DNA from: Tretioscincus oriximinensis | Lineage: Eukaryota > Chordata > Lepidosauria > Squamata > Gymnophthalmidae | Direction of reading: 5' to 3' | DNA: 64,000 nucleotides | Assembly: GCA_022410635.1 (NCBI GenBank) | Contig: JAJVDF010000140.1 | Location: 406,137 to 470,136 of the forward strand | In this document: one piece after another, positions 1 to 11,394 of the stretch | How the letters are laid out: each line of letters opens with the position of its first letter | How positions within the stretch are numbered: position 1 is the stretch's first letter | Program-made: the position numbers and the translations under genes | The notes under the pieces: generated by a model | Databases searched by the model: none | Seen by the model: the letters and a program-made list of their open reading frames with translations, nothing else | What the model was told of the DNA's origin: nothing

Positions 1-344
1 CAACTAAAATTCACACAAAACCTTTAAAACAACCAAGACCACTGGCACCCCTTCCCTTCGAACCATCTTCAGTTTGTCTTCTGATTCGATAGCTGATGCT
101 TCCGGGTTTTTTCCCAGTCTAAACCCATTTTTTCTAGAATACATCTTGAAGAACGAGGTTTAATCCAGGGGGAAAAATGGAGAACGAAATTGAAGTTTGA
201 GCCATTGAATCAGAAGATAAAGTTGAAAATGTTCTATGACCAAATACAGCTCTGATGTATTCAAAATCAGGGGATAGGCGATAGTGACTGGTTTGGTATT
301 CTACATTGGATTCTACCCAAAGGCCTAATTAACCAGAGGTTTGT

Positions 345-356
345 TTTATTATTATT

Positions 357-410
<54 letters not shown>

Positions 411-446
411 TTCATCTTCATCTTCAACATCATCATCATCATCCCT
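345..446. repeat. (ATT/ATC)n trinucleotide array
   Basis: A near-perfect CAT/TCA run preceded by ATT units and followed by CTTCAT variants. It gives meaningless poly-His and poly-Asp frames. A 46 bp module at 273-318, repeated at 32085-32130, sits just upstream. Confidence 0.95.
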
Positions 447-2825
447 TCTTTGCATGTATCCTTCTAGGCAAACCATGGGATCAAGGTCCCTGCAGCATGG
501 TTTGCTGCTGCAAAAAACTATTACTGATAAAGATCCGTTCTTTATATACTGCCTGTCCCATTTTCCCTTACACTGTACATGAAGAACCATAATCCAGCCT
601 GTGAAAAACAGAATTCAGGACCTGAAGTTAACAAGTAAGAGGCAGTTCATATGGTTATGGAAAGGTTAATTTTAGAATGGCTCAGCTATTGGGCAGCAAT
701 GGATTATCGCTGACACGGAGCATACATAGTGCCATGTATCGCCTCTTTGCCAGCCCACCTTGCCCCATAACCCTTCTGTCCTTTTATAGAACTATTTACA
801 GAAAATTACATGGGAGGGATGAATAGTCCGGAGGTTAGTTTCTGGGTGGCTGGGTCTTGTCTGAGGGTCGAGATGGAGAAGGATTGTCCTAGAGAAGGCT
901 TTTTGAAGTGGGGGGGATACAAAGTGGGGAAATAGCCTTAAGCCTGAATTTGACCGGTGTATGACCGTTGCCTCCTAGCTGACCTCAGACTCTATTCCCA
1001 GGCCTTTTCCAATTCTATAGTCTGCTGTCCCTGAGAGGGTTATTAATGGAAGAAAAGACACCCCTCCCAATCCCCTGTCATTGCAACACAGCCCACTAAG
1101 AATGGCAAGATGTTAGGAATGGGGTGGGGGGTGTCCAATAATATGTGAGTTTAAGCGCCACTTGCGAAATGATCTTAGTAGAAATTAAGGTTCATCATCA
1201 TAGCGTCACCTGACCGTTTGTCTCCTCCCCGTCCCCCCACCAATTCCCCCCCACATTTTAATGCTCTTTTCTTTTTTCTCCACACTTCCACATAAGGACC
1301 ACTAGATGTCGCCATTTTATAACTCCTGGCCCTATGGAACTGAAACTGCGTTTAAAAAAGAATAAGGAGAATTTGCATTGAGATGTTTTAACCAATCTCT
1401 TACTACAGCGTTGTTTCCATCTGGGGGATGGGGAAGGGAGGGAATCCTGGTGCATTGGTGTTATTATCTTCCAGTATGGTATGAGCTGAGTGGCATTTTT
1501 GAACAGAGGAAGTGGTGCCATATGATAGTGGTGTCAGCTTATTCTTTAGGACTAAGAAAAGTAAGTGTGTGATAAGGGCCTGGTTTTGCTGATGGCAGAC
1601 AGTTATTTTAATCAAAGNGAAATTAGGTATATGTGGAATCCATCAGCTGACTACTACTTTCTCATCCTATCTCTTGGCCTGAATTTCTTTCTGTGACTGA
1701 CCTCTGTGCATTTACATGCAATGTTCATTTAGTCCCTCCTTGGGTAGGAGGCCAACTGGATGGCTTTGGGAAGGTTTTCACTCGGGAAGTGATAGGTAAG
1801 TATTGTGTATTTTCATGACATCACATGTCCCATAAGTCATTGCTGTGCTCGTCTTACTACGATTTCCAGCATCCTCTGTGAGCCAAGAGCCAATGAGCTT
1901 TTACAATTAGCCTCACAAGATTTATCATTTTCCCCCAATGGAAGGCCCCACAAAGGCTATTTTTTGGATTTTAGAGAAGTCCATGATGACAAACAGNGGA
2001 GGTTGGAAAATCTGAGACCACGGTTATTTTTAGCAAGTGGACTGCTGAACCAGCATTAACTTGTAGGACGAATTCAGCCTGATGTAAACACCATCTCAGT
2101 AAAAATCCTTTGTGGGGATGCAGCATAAGTTGCTAATGGTGATATAACAGTTCCAAACAGTCCTTTACTTCATTCATAAATCTTACCATGATTTTTTTTT
2201 TTACTTTGTAGAGTATATCTCTTTGACCGCACAGCTTTGTTGATGATCAGACTAAAGATGTTGAAATGAACATTAAGCCACCTGTGTGCTAGTGTAGACT
2301 ATGGTAGGCCTCGGGGCCTGCCCGCTGGCATGCAGATGTTAGACCCCTTTTCCAGGATAAAGCCCAGAATAAGACTCAGTGTGGAAAGAGCCTACAATAG
2401 CACCGACAGGTCCTGTGCAATGAAGGGTGTCTAGGGCAGACTATGTCACACAGGTACTCTAAAAAGCAACTAGCATATTGCTGGTGCTCAATAAATGTTA
2501 AGTAAAAGACTAAGCGCATATTTTAAAAAAATGGGGAAAAAATAGAAACAGGGACATCTGGCAACATGGAGGCCAAGCCTGACCGCCAACAGTGGCAAGG
2601 TTTCCTACAAGCCCTGAGTGTCACTTAAAGACATCTGATGTGAACTCAAGTTGCTGAGCGTAACTACTGGCTGCTCTGTTAATAGCACTAGTGAGAAGTG
2701 TTATCAGCAGCACCAGAGGTACATTGGCAGCTCAAAAGTCTCCAGCTTTATGCTGATACATAACGTGCTCTTAAGTTTTTAATACCAGCATCGAGTTAGT
2801 TAAAAAAGAAAGATGAACGGCATTG

Positions 2826-2884
2826 TTACTACTATTACTACTACTACTGTTGCTGGTGCTACTACTACTTTCATCATTACTATA
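2826..2884. repeat. Imperfect (ACT)n array
   Basis: TTACTACTATTACTACTACT-type run with interruptions (GTTGCTGGTGCT). Confidence 0.85.
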
Positions 2885-4620
2885 TTTGTATACAGGGATT
2901 TATGAAGCACATGGCATCTTGTGTTCAGGAATAGCAATAGCAGATTACACTTATCCTGAAAGCTGGCAGTGTGTAGGCATAACTAGGTGATACTTGAAAA
3001 GGAAAGTCCTTCATACTTGAGATTACTTTGACAATTTAGGGAACTAATCATGGGGTGCAGTATTTCCATCAAACACGGCCTGCCAGTTACATACGGATTT
3101 TTTCAGTATCGCATTGAAGGCAACTTCTGGAGTTTCACCACGATTGTTCTGTTTGCTTCCTACGTGCAGCAGGATCTTGGATGCCNCTTCTGATGCAATG
3201 CTGATGGATCCAACTTTTCTTGTCAGATTTCCTGCACTCTATGCTGGCAAACTATGGTCTACTCAGCCCATCTTGAATCAACCTCGCACCAGGTTAGTTG
3301 ATATTCTCTTGCCCCCACATGCCTTGACCCTAAAGTACTTGAGTCTTATTCCTTGGGACCCCCAAAAATGGAGCAGAAATCCCAGCACTAAAGTGGCCTT
3401 GTTGGAAAGAAATGTGTGTTTTCAGTGATTTGGAATTTGGACACAAGCCAACAAAATTGCTTTTGTTTATATTTTATGCATTTGTATGGAACTAGAAAGC
3501 AAAACTCCATGCTGGAAAGACATAGGAAAAAAACATTATGACAAAAAAGAACAAACATTGATAGAACTTCCACTTTTCTAAAACTCACTGATCTCTGCTA
3601 TTAATAAGACATGCATCGCCAAGTCCAAAATCCCAAGCTATGGCATTGGTCTTAATGGACAATGACAGAGTTTGGAACGTTGAACTTGGCACATGTATGC
3701 TCTTGGCACCGGTGCTATAGGCTGCCCAGCCTTCTCCCCAACATAGCGGAGAGGGCAGTCTCCAGTACCATTTTGTAAGCTAAATTGCAATATCAGAAAG
3801 GTAAAACCCACAACCTTACAGATGTAGGTTGCTAACTCATAGCTCTTTGTGTGTTTTTTTATCTTCACCACTTCCATTACCTGGAATTACCTATGTCTGC
3901 TACACCTTTTAAAGGTCCAGGCCNAGTGAAATCTAAATCCCATAGATAATGAAATAGGTGCTTAAACTCATTCAGTGGATATGTCTTGGTTTTCTAATAG
4001 GGTCTCACACAAACATAAAAAAAATCTTAGTGGCAGCTGTGGTTAGTCTTGGTTAGAGCAGCAGACAGCAGGTGGAGCCAGAGGAAGAGCTAAAAGTAGA
4101 ACGAACACAAAAGGTGATAATTTCACTTGTTGAGTGTAGTAAAATACACACCGGTTATATTACTGGGAATTATTTTTTTGAAGGAGATGAGGTTCTGCCT
4201 GCCCTCATGGATAGCCACTTTAATATTGATTTTTTGGGGGGGAAACTGCTTCTGCTCACAATCTATGAATGTGCAAAACATCATCTCAAATTTACTTTAA
4301 AAAGTCAAGATTCCTGCATTATACATCATGACTTTCCCAGAAATTTCAGGGGGAGCAGAATTCCATGCTGTCGCATGAGGCTGTTGAAGCTTCCCGGGTT
4401 GGGCTCAGCTCATGTTACCATGCAATATCATATGCCAACTATACAAACTCTATCCTCGAGCTCTGAGAAAACTGACTGTTCTGGATAAGATTGTCACAAA
4501 AAATGGTGAAAACAGTTTGCAACTTTAACTGGTGTAGAACAATACCCCCCAACCCCCAGATATCTGGGCCTTTTTGATCTGTTCATGTCTACTATGGGGG
4601 AGGGAAGTGTGGGGAAAGCT

Positions 4621-4670
4621 GGCAGTAAGTAGATGAGAGCATATTGGCAGTAAGTAGATGAGAGCATATT
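4621..4670. repeat. Exact 25 bp tandem duplication
   Basis: Two identical adjacent 25 bp units (4621-4645 and 4646-4670), starting GGCAGTAAGTAG and ending AGCATATT. Confidence 0.95.
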
Positions 4671-4681
4671 GAGAAGCTGGG

Positions 4682-4815
4682 GGCTTGTAGCACTTGGAGA
4701 CTAACATTGGTCCCCTAGTATCTCAAGAAGTAGACATGTCTATGAAAGCTCATGCTACCTACCTTTCTCCTGTTAATCTCCAAGAACTACAACTTCCTTT
4801 GCTGGACTTTCTACT
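4682..4815 (+). mobile_element. Penelope-like terminal repeat copy
   Basis: Contains AAGTAGACATGTCTATGAAA, GCTCATGCTACCTACC and TTTGCTGGACTTTCTACTA, shared with the copies at 18035, 21618, 36928, 42616 and 63055. A short reverse-oriented piece (CTTGTAGCACTTGGAGACTA) precedes it, so it may be a head-to-head pair with the middle lost. Here the core reads CTCAAGA, a decayed CTGAAGA. Confidence 0.6.
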
Positions 4816-5404
4816 AAAACTAAAAGGTGTCTCCATGGGCAGAGTGGCAGATTGTGGTCAGCTGTGGCTAGCATGGGTCACCCTTCAACCTCCAGGTGTT
4901 AGTGTCTGCAGGCTGCCCTGTACCTTCATGTATGTTATCTCTATAGGATCACATACCAAATAGAGTGCAGTACTGGCATAATCTGGATACAGCACAGTCC
5001 CAGTTGGGAAATATTTTACAACTGCATTACAAATGCATTTCTGAATGTGATTCCTAAGTACGGAGGCTAGCCTAAAGGTAAAAATAGTGTGTGACTGCAG
5101 CCCTACTGTGTTTGCTTACTGGCCCAATAAACTCTGGGGTTGGGTTTACATATAGCAAGTTCATAAGCTTTCACGGGAAGAGGAAGATTGATGGGTGAAT
5201 GTTGAAATTGATGTGTGAACCTGCAAACCATCTTTAAGTCACTTCTGCATTAGCTCAGAGGAGTTCTTTTTTGCCTTAGAATTATAAATATATGCTGATT
5301 ATTTTGTTTTAAGTATATCTAAGGTAGCTTAAAGATGATGCTGAGTTGGAATCAACTTATTCCTCCCTCTCATGAATATTCTTGACTGGAAAAGATGAAT
5401 TAGA

Positions 5405-5690
5405 GATGGGATGCTGATGGTGATGATGATGATGATGAGGAGGAGGAGGAGGAGGAGGGGAAGAAGAGGAAGATGAAGAGGAAGAGGAAGAAGAGAAGGA
5501 GGAGGTGGTGGAGGAGGATTTTTATACTCCATGTTTCTCACCTCAAAGCTGCTTACAGGCTATTTTTCACTTGAACATTTACATTCTATCTTCCCCACAG
5601 CTGAGTTGGATGAAGCTAAGGGCAGTAGAAGCTAAAGCCTTCCCATGGCCAGCACAGGGCTTTGAGAACTGATTGAAAGACCATTTCTTA
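5405..5690 (-). mobile_element. Old SINE-A copy with GAT/GAG/GAA tail
   Basis: The 3' tail array (GAT, GAG, GAA units, 5410-5517) is followed by the reverse of the family body (TTTTTATACTCC, TTCTCACC, CATTCTATCTTCCCCAC, CAGCACAGGGCTTTGAGAAC). It is degenerate and the tRNA head is incomplete. Confidence 0.7.
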
Positions 5691-5817
5691 ACCTGTGTGT
5701 CACCAAACATAAGGACCACACTCTACTTTCTCTGAGGTGCTTCTGGGGCACTTCTGAGTCTCCTCTTTTGTTATGTGTGGTCAGTTTTTTTCAAAATGAG
5801 AACGCCTTTATTTTGGA

Positions 5818-6062
5818 CAGTTTGGTGTAGTGGTTAGAGTGCTGGGCTTGGGTCTGGTAGTCTCCCAGTTCAATTCCCCACTCATCAATGAAAGCCAGCT
5901 GGGTGATCTTGGACCAGTCACAGTTATTTGAACTCTCACAGACTACTTCAAAGGGTGTCTGTTGTGGAGAAAGCAACAAACGTGATGTGCGCCACCCTAT
6001 GGTTGGCCACCCTGAGACCTTTGGGTATAGGGCAGGACATAAACACAAATAAATAAATACCT
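5818..6062 (+). mobile_element. tRNA-derived SINE, GTGATGTGCGCC-tail type
   Basis: The tRNA-like head has an A-box-like TAGTGGTTAGAGTGCTGG and a B-box-like GTTCAATTCC. The body AAAGCCAGCTGGGTGATCTTGG is typical of squamate SINEs. The tail (CCTATGGTTGGCCACCCTGAG, ending in AAATAAATAAATA) matches the copy at 59888 but not the one at 12637. Confidence 0.85.
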
Positions 6063-6934
6063 TCATTGACCGGTTTGAACATGGTATTGCCTTTCAATAG
6101 TATCTGCAACCTTTACTATATCTCTGAAAAAGACAATGTTTGTGGCTGGAAGATGAAAAAAGGTCCCTTTCATTAAAAATAATGGAGAGTTAGCATATGT
6201 TCACCAGGCAGCCAGTTTTCCTTGTCCCACAAGCGAGAAGAGATAGGCTTTACCTTCATGCTGTTGAATCACAGCCAAAATCCCAAAATCATACCTCCCT
6301 ATGGCTGATGCACAAAATGTCAGACAGGACCTTAGCAGCAGACGGCTTGCATTCCAAACAACACCAGATGGATTTTTATATTAGCTACTATTTCATGTTC
6401 AAGGCACAGCGACTGTGCTGTTTAAAAAAAGGAAAAGGGAGAGGCAGTCAGCCTCTACACCGTTGCCACGCTTGCTTCGGTGAGATTAATTCTGCAAAAT
6501 TAATTGGGACAAGATTGAAAAGGAAATTAAAATGCAGCTGAGTGAACAGGATTTTCAAACACCTCTTTTTAAAAAAAGCTTCTCTCCCCCACTGCTTTGC
6601 AATGATCCCCTCCCCCACTTTGCTGAGCTTTCTNCAGTTTTATTTTCTTATTTAGTGATAGGTGAGTTCTGCTGCCACAGTAATTTCTGAAAGGAAGGCC
6701 TTTAGGAACAATTGGTTACACATGAGGAAACTGTATTGGATCTGAATTCCAAAGCTGCTTAAGAGGTATTAAAACCAGGTCATATTCTCACATCTGAGAG
6801 ATAGGAAGGAAGGGAAGAAGAGCGGGATTAAGGTAAGATAGAAAGCTTTACATAAATCTCAGCCATGTTTTCCAGTTCCTGACCATTTTGCCTGTATCCC
6901 ATGTTCAAGTCCAGTCCACCAATTGCCAAAATAG

Positions 6935-7242
6935 TAAAAGACGAAGAAGAAGAAGAATTTGTTCTTATACCCCATCTTTTCTCACCTTTCAAAGGGACTC
7001 AAAGTGGCTTACAAGGGTGTTTTTGCCCAAAGGCTTCCATTCTATCTTCCCCACCAGGCTGTGGTGGTTCCCATGTATCTACTGGCAGTCAGTTGCAATT
7101 TCTTGCAATTCTTGCTTTCAAATAGCTGGGTTGGCTAGAGCTACAGGCTAGTGGAANGTGCTCACCCCTCCCCACGTCCACCACAGGGCTTCGAAACCCG
7201 ATCTCCCAGATGAGAGACGGATTCCTTAGCGACTGAGCTAGT
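6935..7242 (-). mobile_element. SINE-A, near full length
   Basis: A tRNA-derived SINE read on the minus strand: head with TAGCTCAGTCGCTAAGGAAT (A box) and GGGTTTCGAAGCCC (B box). The tail is CACTTTGAGTCCCTTTGAAA, then AAAGATGGGGTATAAGAAC and TTC units. Same family as copies at 10187, 15350, 30752, 34884 and 47431. Confidence 0.9.
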
Positions 7243-7394
7243 AGGTGAACTTTTATAGTAAATATAAATATATGAAAGGTTAGAGGCATTTTAGAAAGAG
7301 AAGCACTTTTCAGCATGTANTTTGTTACAATATTCACATTGTCTTATAAAAGTTTACTCCCTCCCATCTTAAAACAGTTTCTCAAAGGGGCTTA

Positions 7395-7698
7395 CCATAA
7401 ATCAGGTGTCCTCAAACTGCAGCCCGCGGGGCACATGTGGCCCGCCAAGAACATTTATCCAGTCTGCAAGATGTTGTTCTCACCGCCGTCTGTCCTGATT
7501 AGCAGCCCANACTCACAGTAACACACCCATTGCCTTTTCAATAGCGCATGTGCACAATACACACTTCATGACACTAGGTGGCCCCAAAACTAGGAATTTA
7601 TTCATAGTTTTTTTAAAACTATAGTTCGGCCCTCCAACGGTCTGAGGAACAGTGAACTGCCCCCCTGTTTAAAGAGTTTGAGGATCCCTGCCATAAAC
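7395..7698. mobile_element. hAT-type MITE with 8 bp target duplication
   Basis: A 288 bp element (7403-7690) with inverted ends CAGGTGTCCTCAAACT and AGTTTGAGGATCCCTG. It is flanked by 8 bp direct repeats CCATAAAT (7395-7402) and CCATAAAC (7691-7698). The 8 bp TSD and the CTCAAACTGCAGCCCGCGG interior fit non-autonomous hAT elements common in amniotes. No transposase is present. Confidence 0.9.
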
Positions 7699-9059
7699 TA
7701 TGTAAAAATACAAATATGTAAAAGCTTTGGAAACATTAAAACCATGCCAAACAACAGTCTAGAAAAGGAATTTTATAATTCACAGAACTGAAGCAACAGA
7801 TTAAGGGGAAAATATCAACCACTGAATATCTGGGGGTGGAAATGGAAGCCATTTTCTTCGAACCAAAACTATATAGTCAGCTGAAGATACGTTTCATAGT
7901 GCACAATATCTAAATCTGTCCCTTATNATTTGTTTTTATGCTATTAGTAAGATGCATCATCCTATGTTTGTGGCGGAATGGTTTCCCTATTTTACACNAT
8001 TGGTAAAATGTGATTTATTGAATGCAAACTTTAATGTAATTCAGTTTCTGAGACTTTGGGCCTGTCTTCATTCAATATACTTTTGTAAGTATAGAAGCAC
8101 CGCTGTAACTGATTACTAAATGTCATTGTTCTGCATATCAAAGATAATCTATGAGGTTCTGCCTGTTGCTGACCATAAAGGATGGAGCAGGATCCAAACC
8201 AAGCGTTCCTTGATCTGCATCACTGGTGGAACTGTTTAAACAGGTTTGCAGGCACACCAGTTGCCTTGGCCCAGAACCTAGAAAGGTCCAGAAGGATTGT
8301 CTTTGTGTTCAGGATTACAGAGTGACTAATTATGGCACTCTGGTAGTTTTAAAGCTAGAAACATTCATTCCTAGCTCTTTGGAGACTGGCCCAAAGATGT
8401 GGCAGGTGACGCCGTTGGGTAGCACCATTGGTTTACTGCTTGTCTGGACATTCCTAGTGCAGTGCTGTTGACTTCCATTGGTTGATTAGTTTTCAATTGA
8501 CTTACATTGGAAGTCTGAGCCTTTATGGTTTCTGTAATCCCAGTTATTTGTAAAAGATAGTTTAATGATATGTGGGAGTTAATAGGAACTAAACCATTGT
8601 AAAGAAGCCTAGAAAATATAAAAGAGAGATGGAGCAGTTTTCTCTGAAAGCTCAGATATATCTTGTATATTTTAATGATTTATAAATGCTATAGAATTCA
8701 GCTTTCCATGGTGCTGAATTGTTCTTTACTTCCTATACTGCCTCTAGCAACATGTATCTAGGGTAGCATCCAAATCAAATGGCTGAACATTTGGCCAACT
8801 CACTCTTCAAGTACAAATGCTTGTCTTTCTCACCATAAAGTTTGGCAAAACCTTTTAAAAAGCAAAGTTTAGCTTTGGCAAAAAGATACTACAAGTTCCT
8901 GCTCCCTCTTCCCTAGAAAAATCAGGTTTGAAGTTCTGAGTTATTGCACTTACCTCTTTCACTCAGGACTCAGACAGATGCAGTAGCTAAAAGTTTCTGT
9001 TTTTAGCTTAACTAGAAAACTGGAACTTTTCCTTGACCAAGCTCTTGTGTCCAATGTGA

Positions 9060-9600
9060 TCCATGTTTTTTCACTCTGAAACCTAAATTATTGCAGTGCA
9101 GTAGGGCTGCCTTTGAAGAGAGTCTGAAAATTGGAGCTAATCTGATGTATTGCAACTGGTCTCCTAACTGGCTTGTCTTGTCATGCTGATATTACTCCAG
9201 TTCTAAAAATCCAAGGCTGGCTATCAATCCACATCTGGGTCCAATTCGAAGTTGCACTATTGACTTTTTTAAAGTCCTAAATTACTTGGTTCCAAACATC
9301 TGCAGGAATGTTTTCTTCCATAATGCTCTCTGATGGACTCTCCCAGTGGTTATTTTGCTCAATGTAGCTCATGAAATTACATTAAACAGAGAATTAAACC
9401 CACANTAGACTCNGTGGTAGCACCCAGGCTCTGGAACAGGCTTCCCTCAGAGATACCCTGTATTAGACACACATGCACACACAATTATAATATAGATATA
9501 ATTAAGCCTTTATTTCCCTTTTCCTTCAGTTCTGTACTTTATTGTGTTTTTGCATGCTCTGAGACTTTGGTTGCTAGGGTAGTATCATTAGGGTAGTACT
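9060..9600 (+). mobile_element. L2-like LINE remnant (end of RT ORF)
   Basis: A decayed plus-strand coding remnant. Near 9412 it reads VAPRLWNRLPSEI, the motif near the end of L2 ORF2. Upstream translations keep pieces such as NPRLAINPHLGPI. Many stops and frameshifts; not a host gene. Confidence 0.7.
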
Positions 9601-10162
9601 TCATTTTTAATGAAGTAAACTAAACCACTGCTGACTACTAGTTTTCTTGCCTGGTTTTGATATCAAATGATTTTTCCAGTTATCCACCACTTAGAACAAA
9701 CCCTGGCATGGACAAATTATTAATGTTTATCCAGGAAGTTCACAATTTGCTGTGTCCTCTTATTTCTACAGTATGCCTTTCTCTATCTCCCCACATGCTT
9801 TCTGAGCAAGCAACTTAGTTGTGCACTCATGCGACTGTGCATGTGCTGAGCCTAGAACTCTGCTTTGATACCTGATCATACAAAGAAATGAAANAATTTC
9901 CCAAACTAACACTCTTCTTGGGTCTTGAGAAGTAATCGATCAAAGCAAGAGAAGGCAAAGTAAGCATTACTTAGATGAATACATCCCTAAAGGTCCTTTA
10001 TGGGGTTTTGCCATACTGTTTTGTTTTTCAAAGAAAGATCACCACCTACAATGATTCAGAGATTTCTTGAGGAATAAATTAGAGAGCTTGTTGCTACCTA
10101 AACAGCAGAACCCAGTGAGATGGCATAAGAATGGCAAAATGTCAATTTGTTTTCTTAATTTG

Positions 10163-10605
10163 GTCATTCTGGACTGTACCTTGGAGACATCAAAGGAAGA
10201 GGAAGAAGAANAGGAAGAAGAAGANNAGGANGAAGAAGAAGANGAAGAAGAAGAGGAGGAAGAAGAAGANGAGGAGGAAGAAGAAGAGGAAGAAGAAGAA
10301 GAGGAAGAAGAAGAAGAGGAAGAAGAAGAGGAAGAANAAGANGAAGAAGAAGAAGAAGAAGAGGAAGAATCACNCTTTCANAGGGACTCAAAGCGGCTTA
10401 CATGGGAACCACCCATGGTGGTTCCTATGTATCTATGTGCAGTCAGTTGCAATTTCTTGCAATTCATCTTTTTAATAGCTGGGTTGGCTAGAGCTTCAGG
10501 CTAGTGGAAGGTGCTCACCCCTCCCCACGTCCCACACAGGGCTTCAAAACCTGATCTCCCAGATGAGAGACGGTTTCCTGAGCAACTGAGCTATCCGTGC
10601 CTGCT
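10163..10605 (-). mobile_element. SINE-A with long GAA/GAG tail and 34 bp module
   Basis: The tRNA-like head on the minus strand ends at about 10605 (GCACGGATAGCTCAG on the reverse). The body is followed by a tail array seen on the plus strand as GAA/GAG units (10187-10370, with several ambiguous bases). Just beyond the array (10163-10196) lies a 34 bp module identical to one at 15118-15151. The array is nearly pure purine on the plus strand. Confidence 0.88.
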
Positions 10606-10659
10606 ATAAGGGTCTTGTTGCTTCATCTTAGCCCACTAATTACACTGCACAAGCCACCA

Positions 10660-11010
10660 CCATTGGAACTATGCTGAACAAGTTCAGTCAATTCACAGTT
10701 TGCACCCTGTGATTTACAAAGCCCAGGTTTGACTCAAACCTTAACCAAGGGGGTTGTAATGAACCATAATGAACAAAAGGTTAGTCTGGTTTCAGATTGA
10801 ACCTCAAAACCTTCATTTAGGTTAATTTTGATTTCTTTTTCCAAACCATAGTGTGCGTACAGACTGAAACAAAGATTTGCTATAATTTGCAAACCAAATC
10901 TCTCTATGGTTTGAAAATAAAAAGCAAGTCAAAACTAAACCAAATCGATTTAGTTGGGTTCAGTATGATTTGGGTCAACGAATGTCAGTTTGTGCATATT
11001 TCTAATCATT
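10660..11010. repeat. GAACC/GGTTC-rich interspersed repeat
   Basis: Degenerate sequence rich in AAACC, GGTTT and GAACC words, ending near TTTGTGCATATTTCTAAT. It resembles the DNA-transposon type in squamates that begins with AGGGATGTGCA and is full of GGTTCGGTT. Similar stretches are at 48623 and 56740. Confidence 0.4.
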
Positions 11011-11210
11011 ATTATACTAAGCTCAGGCAGGAGAAAGCAACTAGTGAAAGTGAGTATGTGCAGATATAGTAATACTATTTTTTGTTGACGTAAAATATAT
11101 TGAATAAACGCTAGAAAAAGACTAAATGAGGTCGAGTCAAATGTTGATTGATCACATGTTGCAACATTTGGGTCCTGGGGCTGTATAGTAGAATTATTGC
11201 TCGTCGTTAC

Positions 11211-11320
11211 CTTGCTGATGATATGTATCAAGTCTCCACGCTGGAAGGATAGCTCATCTGAATGGGCACCAGTGCAGTCCCACAAACCTTGGTAGTAATT
11301 TGTGTAACTCCTTATGAATC
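11211..11320 (-). CDS. SKAP1: SKAP1 exon: first part of SH3 domain
   Basis: A 110 bp exon (2 nt + 36 codons) ending on a codon boundary; acceptor TGTTTCTAG, donor GTAACG. It encodes [17 protein letters not shown], then [17 protein letters not shown]. This is the N-terminal half of the SKAP SH3 domain ([10 protein letters not shown]-loop [11 protein letters not shown]). The second half (EYN-x-YGWWVGE to the VPKxYL end) should be in the next exon and is absent from 1-11210. The residues before SYTNY differ from the mammalian RKxxYxxY motif (see findings). A CR1 remnant starts about 75 nt upstream of the acceptor. Confidence 0.96.
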
Positions 11321-11394
11321 CTAGAAACAGGGAAAAAAATCTTCAGCTGAAAGGTAACAAGGCTTAAAAAGCAGGCCACTTTTGTGGTGAGATT

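Larger units (their letters stand above)
1..11210 (-). other. SKAP1: SKAP1 intron after first SH3 exon (partial)
   Basis: Intronic. The repeats I recognise are listed separately: a trinucleotide array, an ACT array, a Penelope-like copy, SINEs at 5405, 5818, 6935 and 10187, a hAT MITE, an L2 piece at 9060 and a GAACC/GGTTC-rich repeat at 10660. In the stretches 450-2820, 2890-4620, 4830-5400, 6070-6900, 7700-9050 and 9600-10160 I see no coding exon and no repeat I can name. The last SKAP1 exon was specifically sought on the minus strand (YGWWVGE codons) and not found. Confidence 0.8.

Noticed and set aside
267..592. Open frames with poly-Asp and poly-His
   Set aside because: They are translations of the ATC/CAT microsatellite.
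1200..1260. Minus-strand WW-containing frame as the missing last SKAP1 exon
   Set aside because: Only NWWGDGEE can be read; there is no YGWWVGE, no acceptor in phase and no downstream VPKxYL.
4072..4488. 138-codon plus-strand frame
   Set aside because: GTG start, no known motif, no splice context, and the composition of ordinary intron.
6935..7242. True tRNA gene on the minus strand
   Set aside because: A and B boxes are present but the cloverleaf is lost and a SINE body follows.
9414..9596. VAPRLWNRLPSEI frame as a gene
   Set aside because: L2 LINE motif; also seen at 55190.
10067..10504. Glu-rich 145-codon frame
   Set aside because: Poly-Glu comes from the SINE tail array; the remainder is SINE body.
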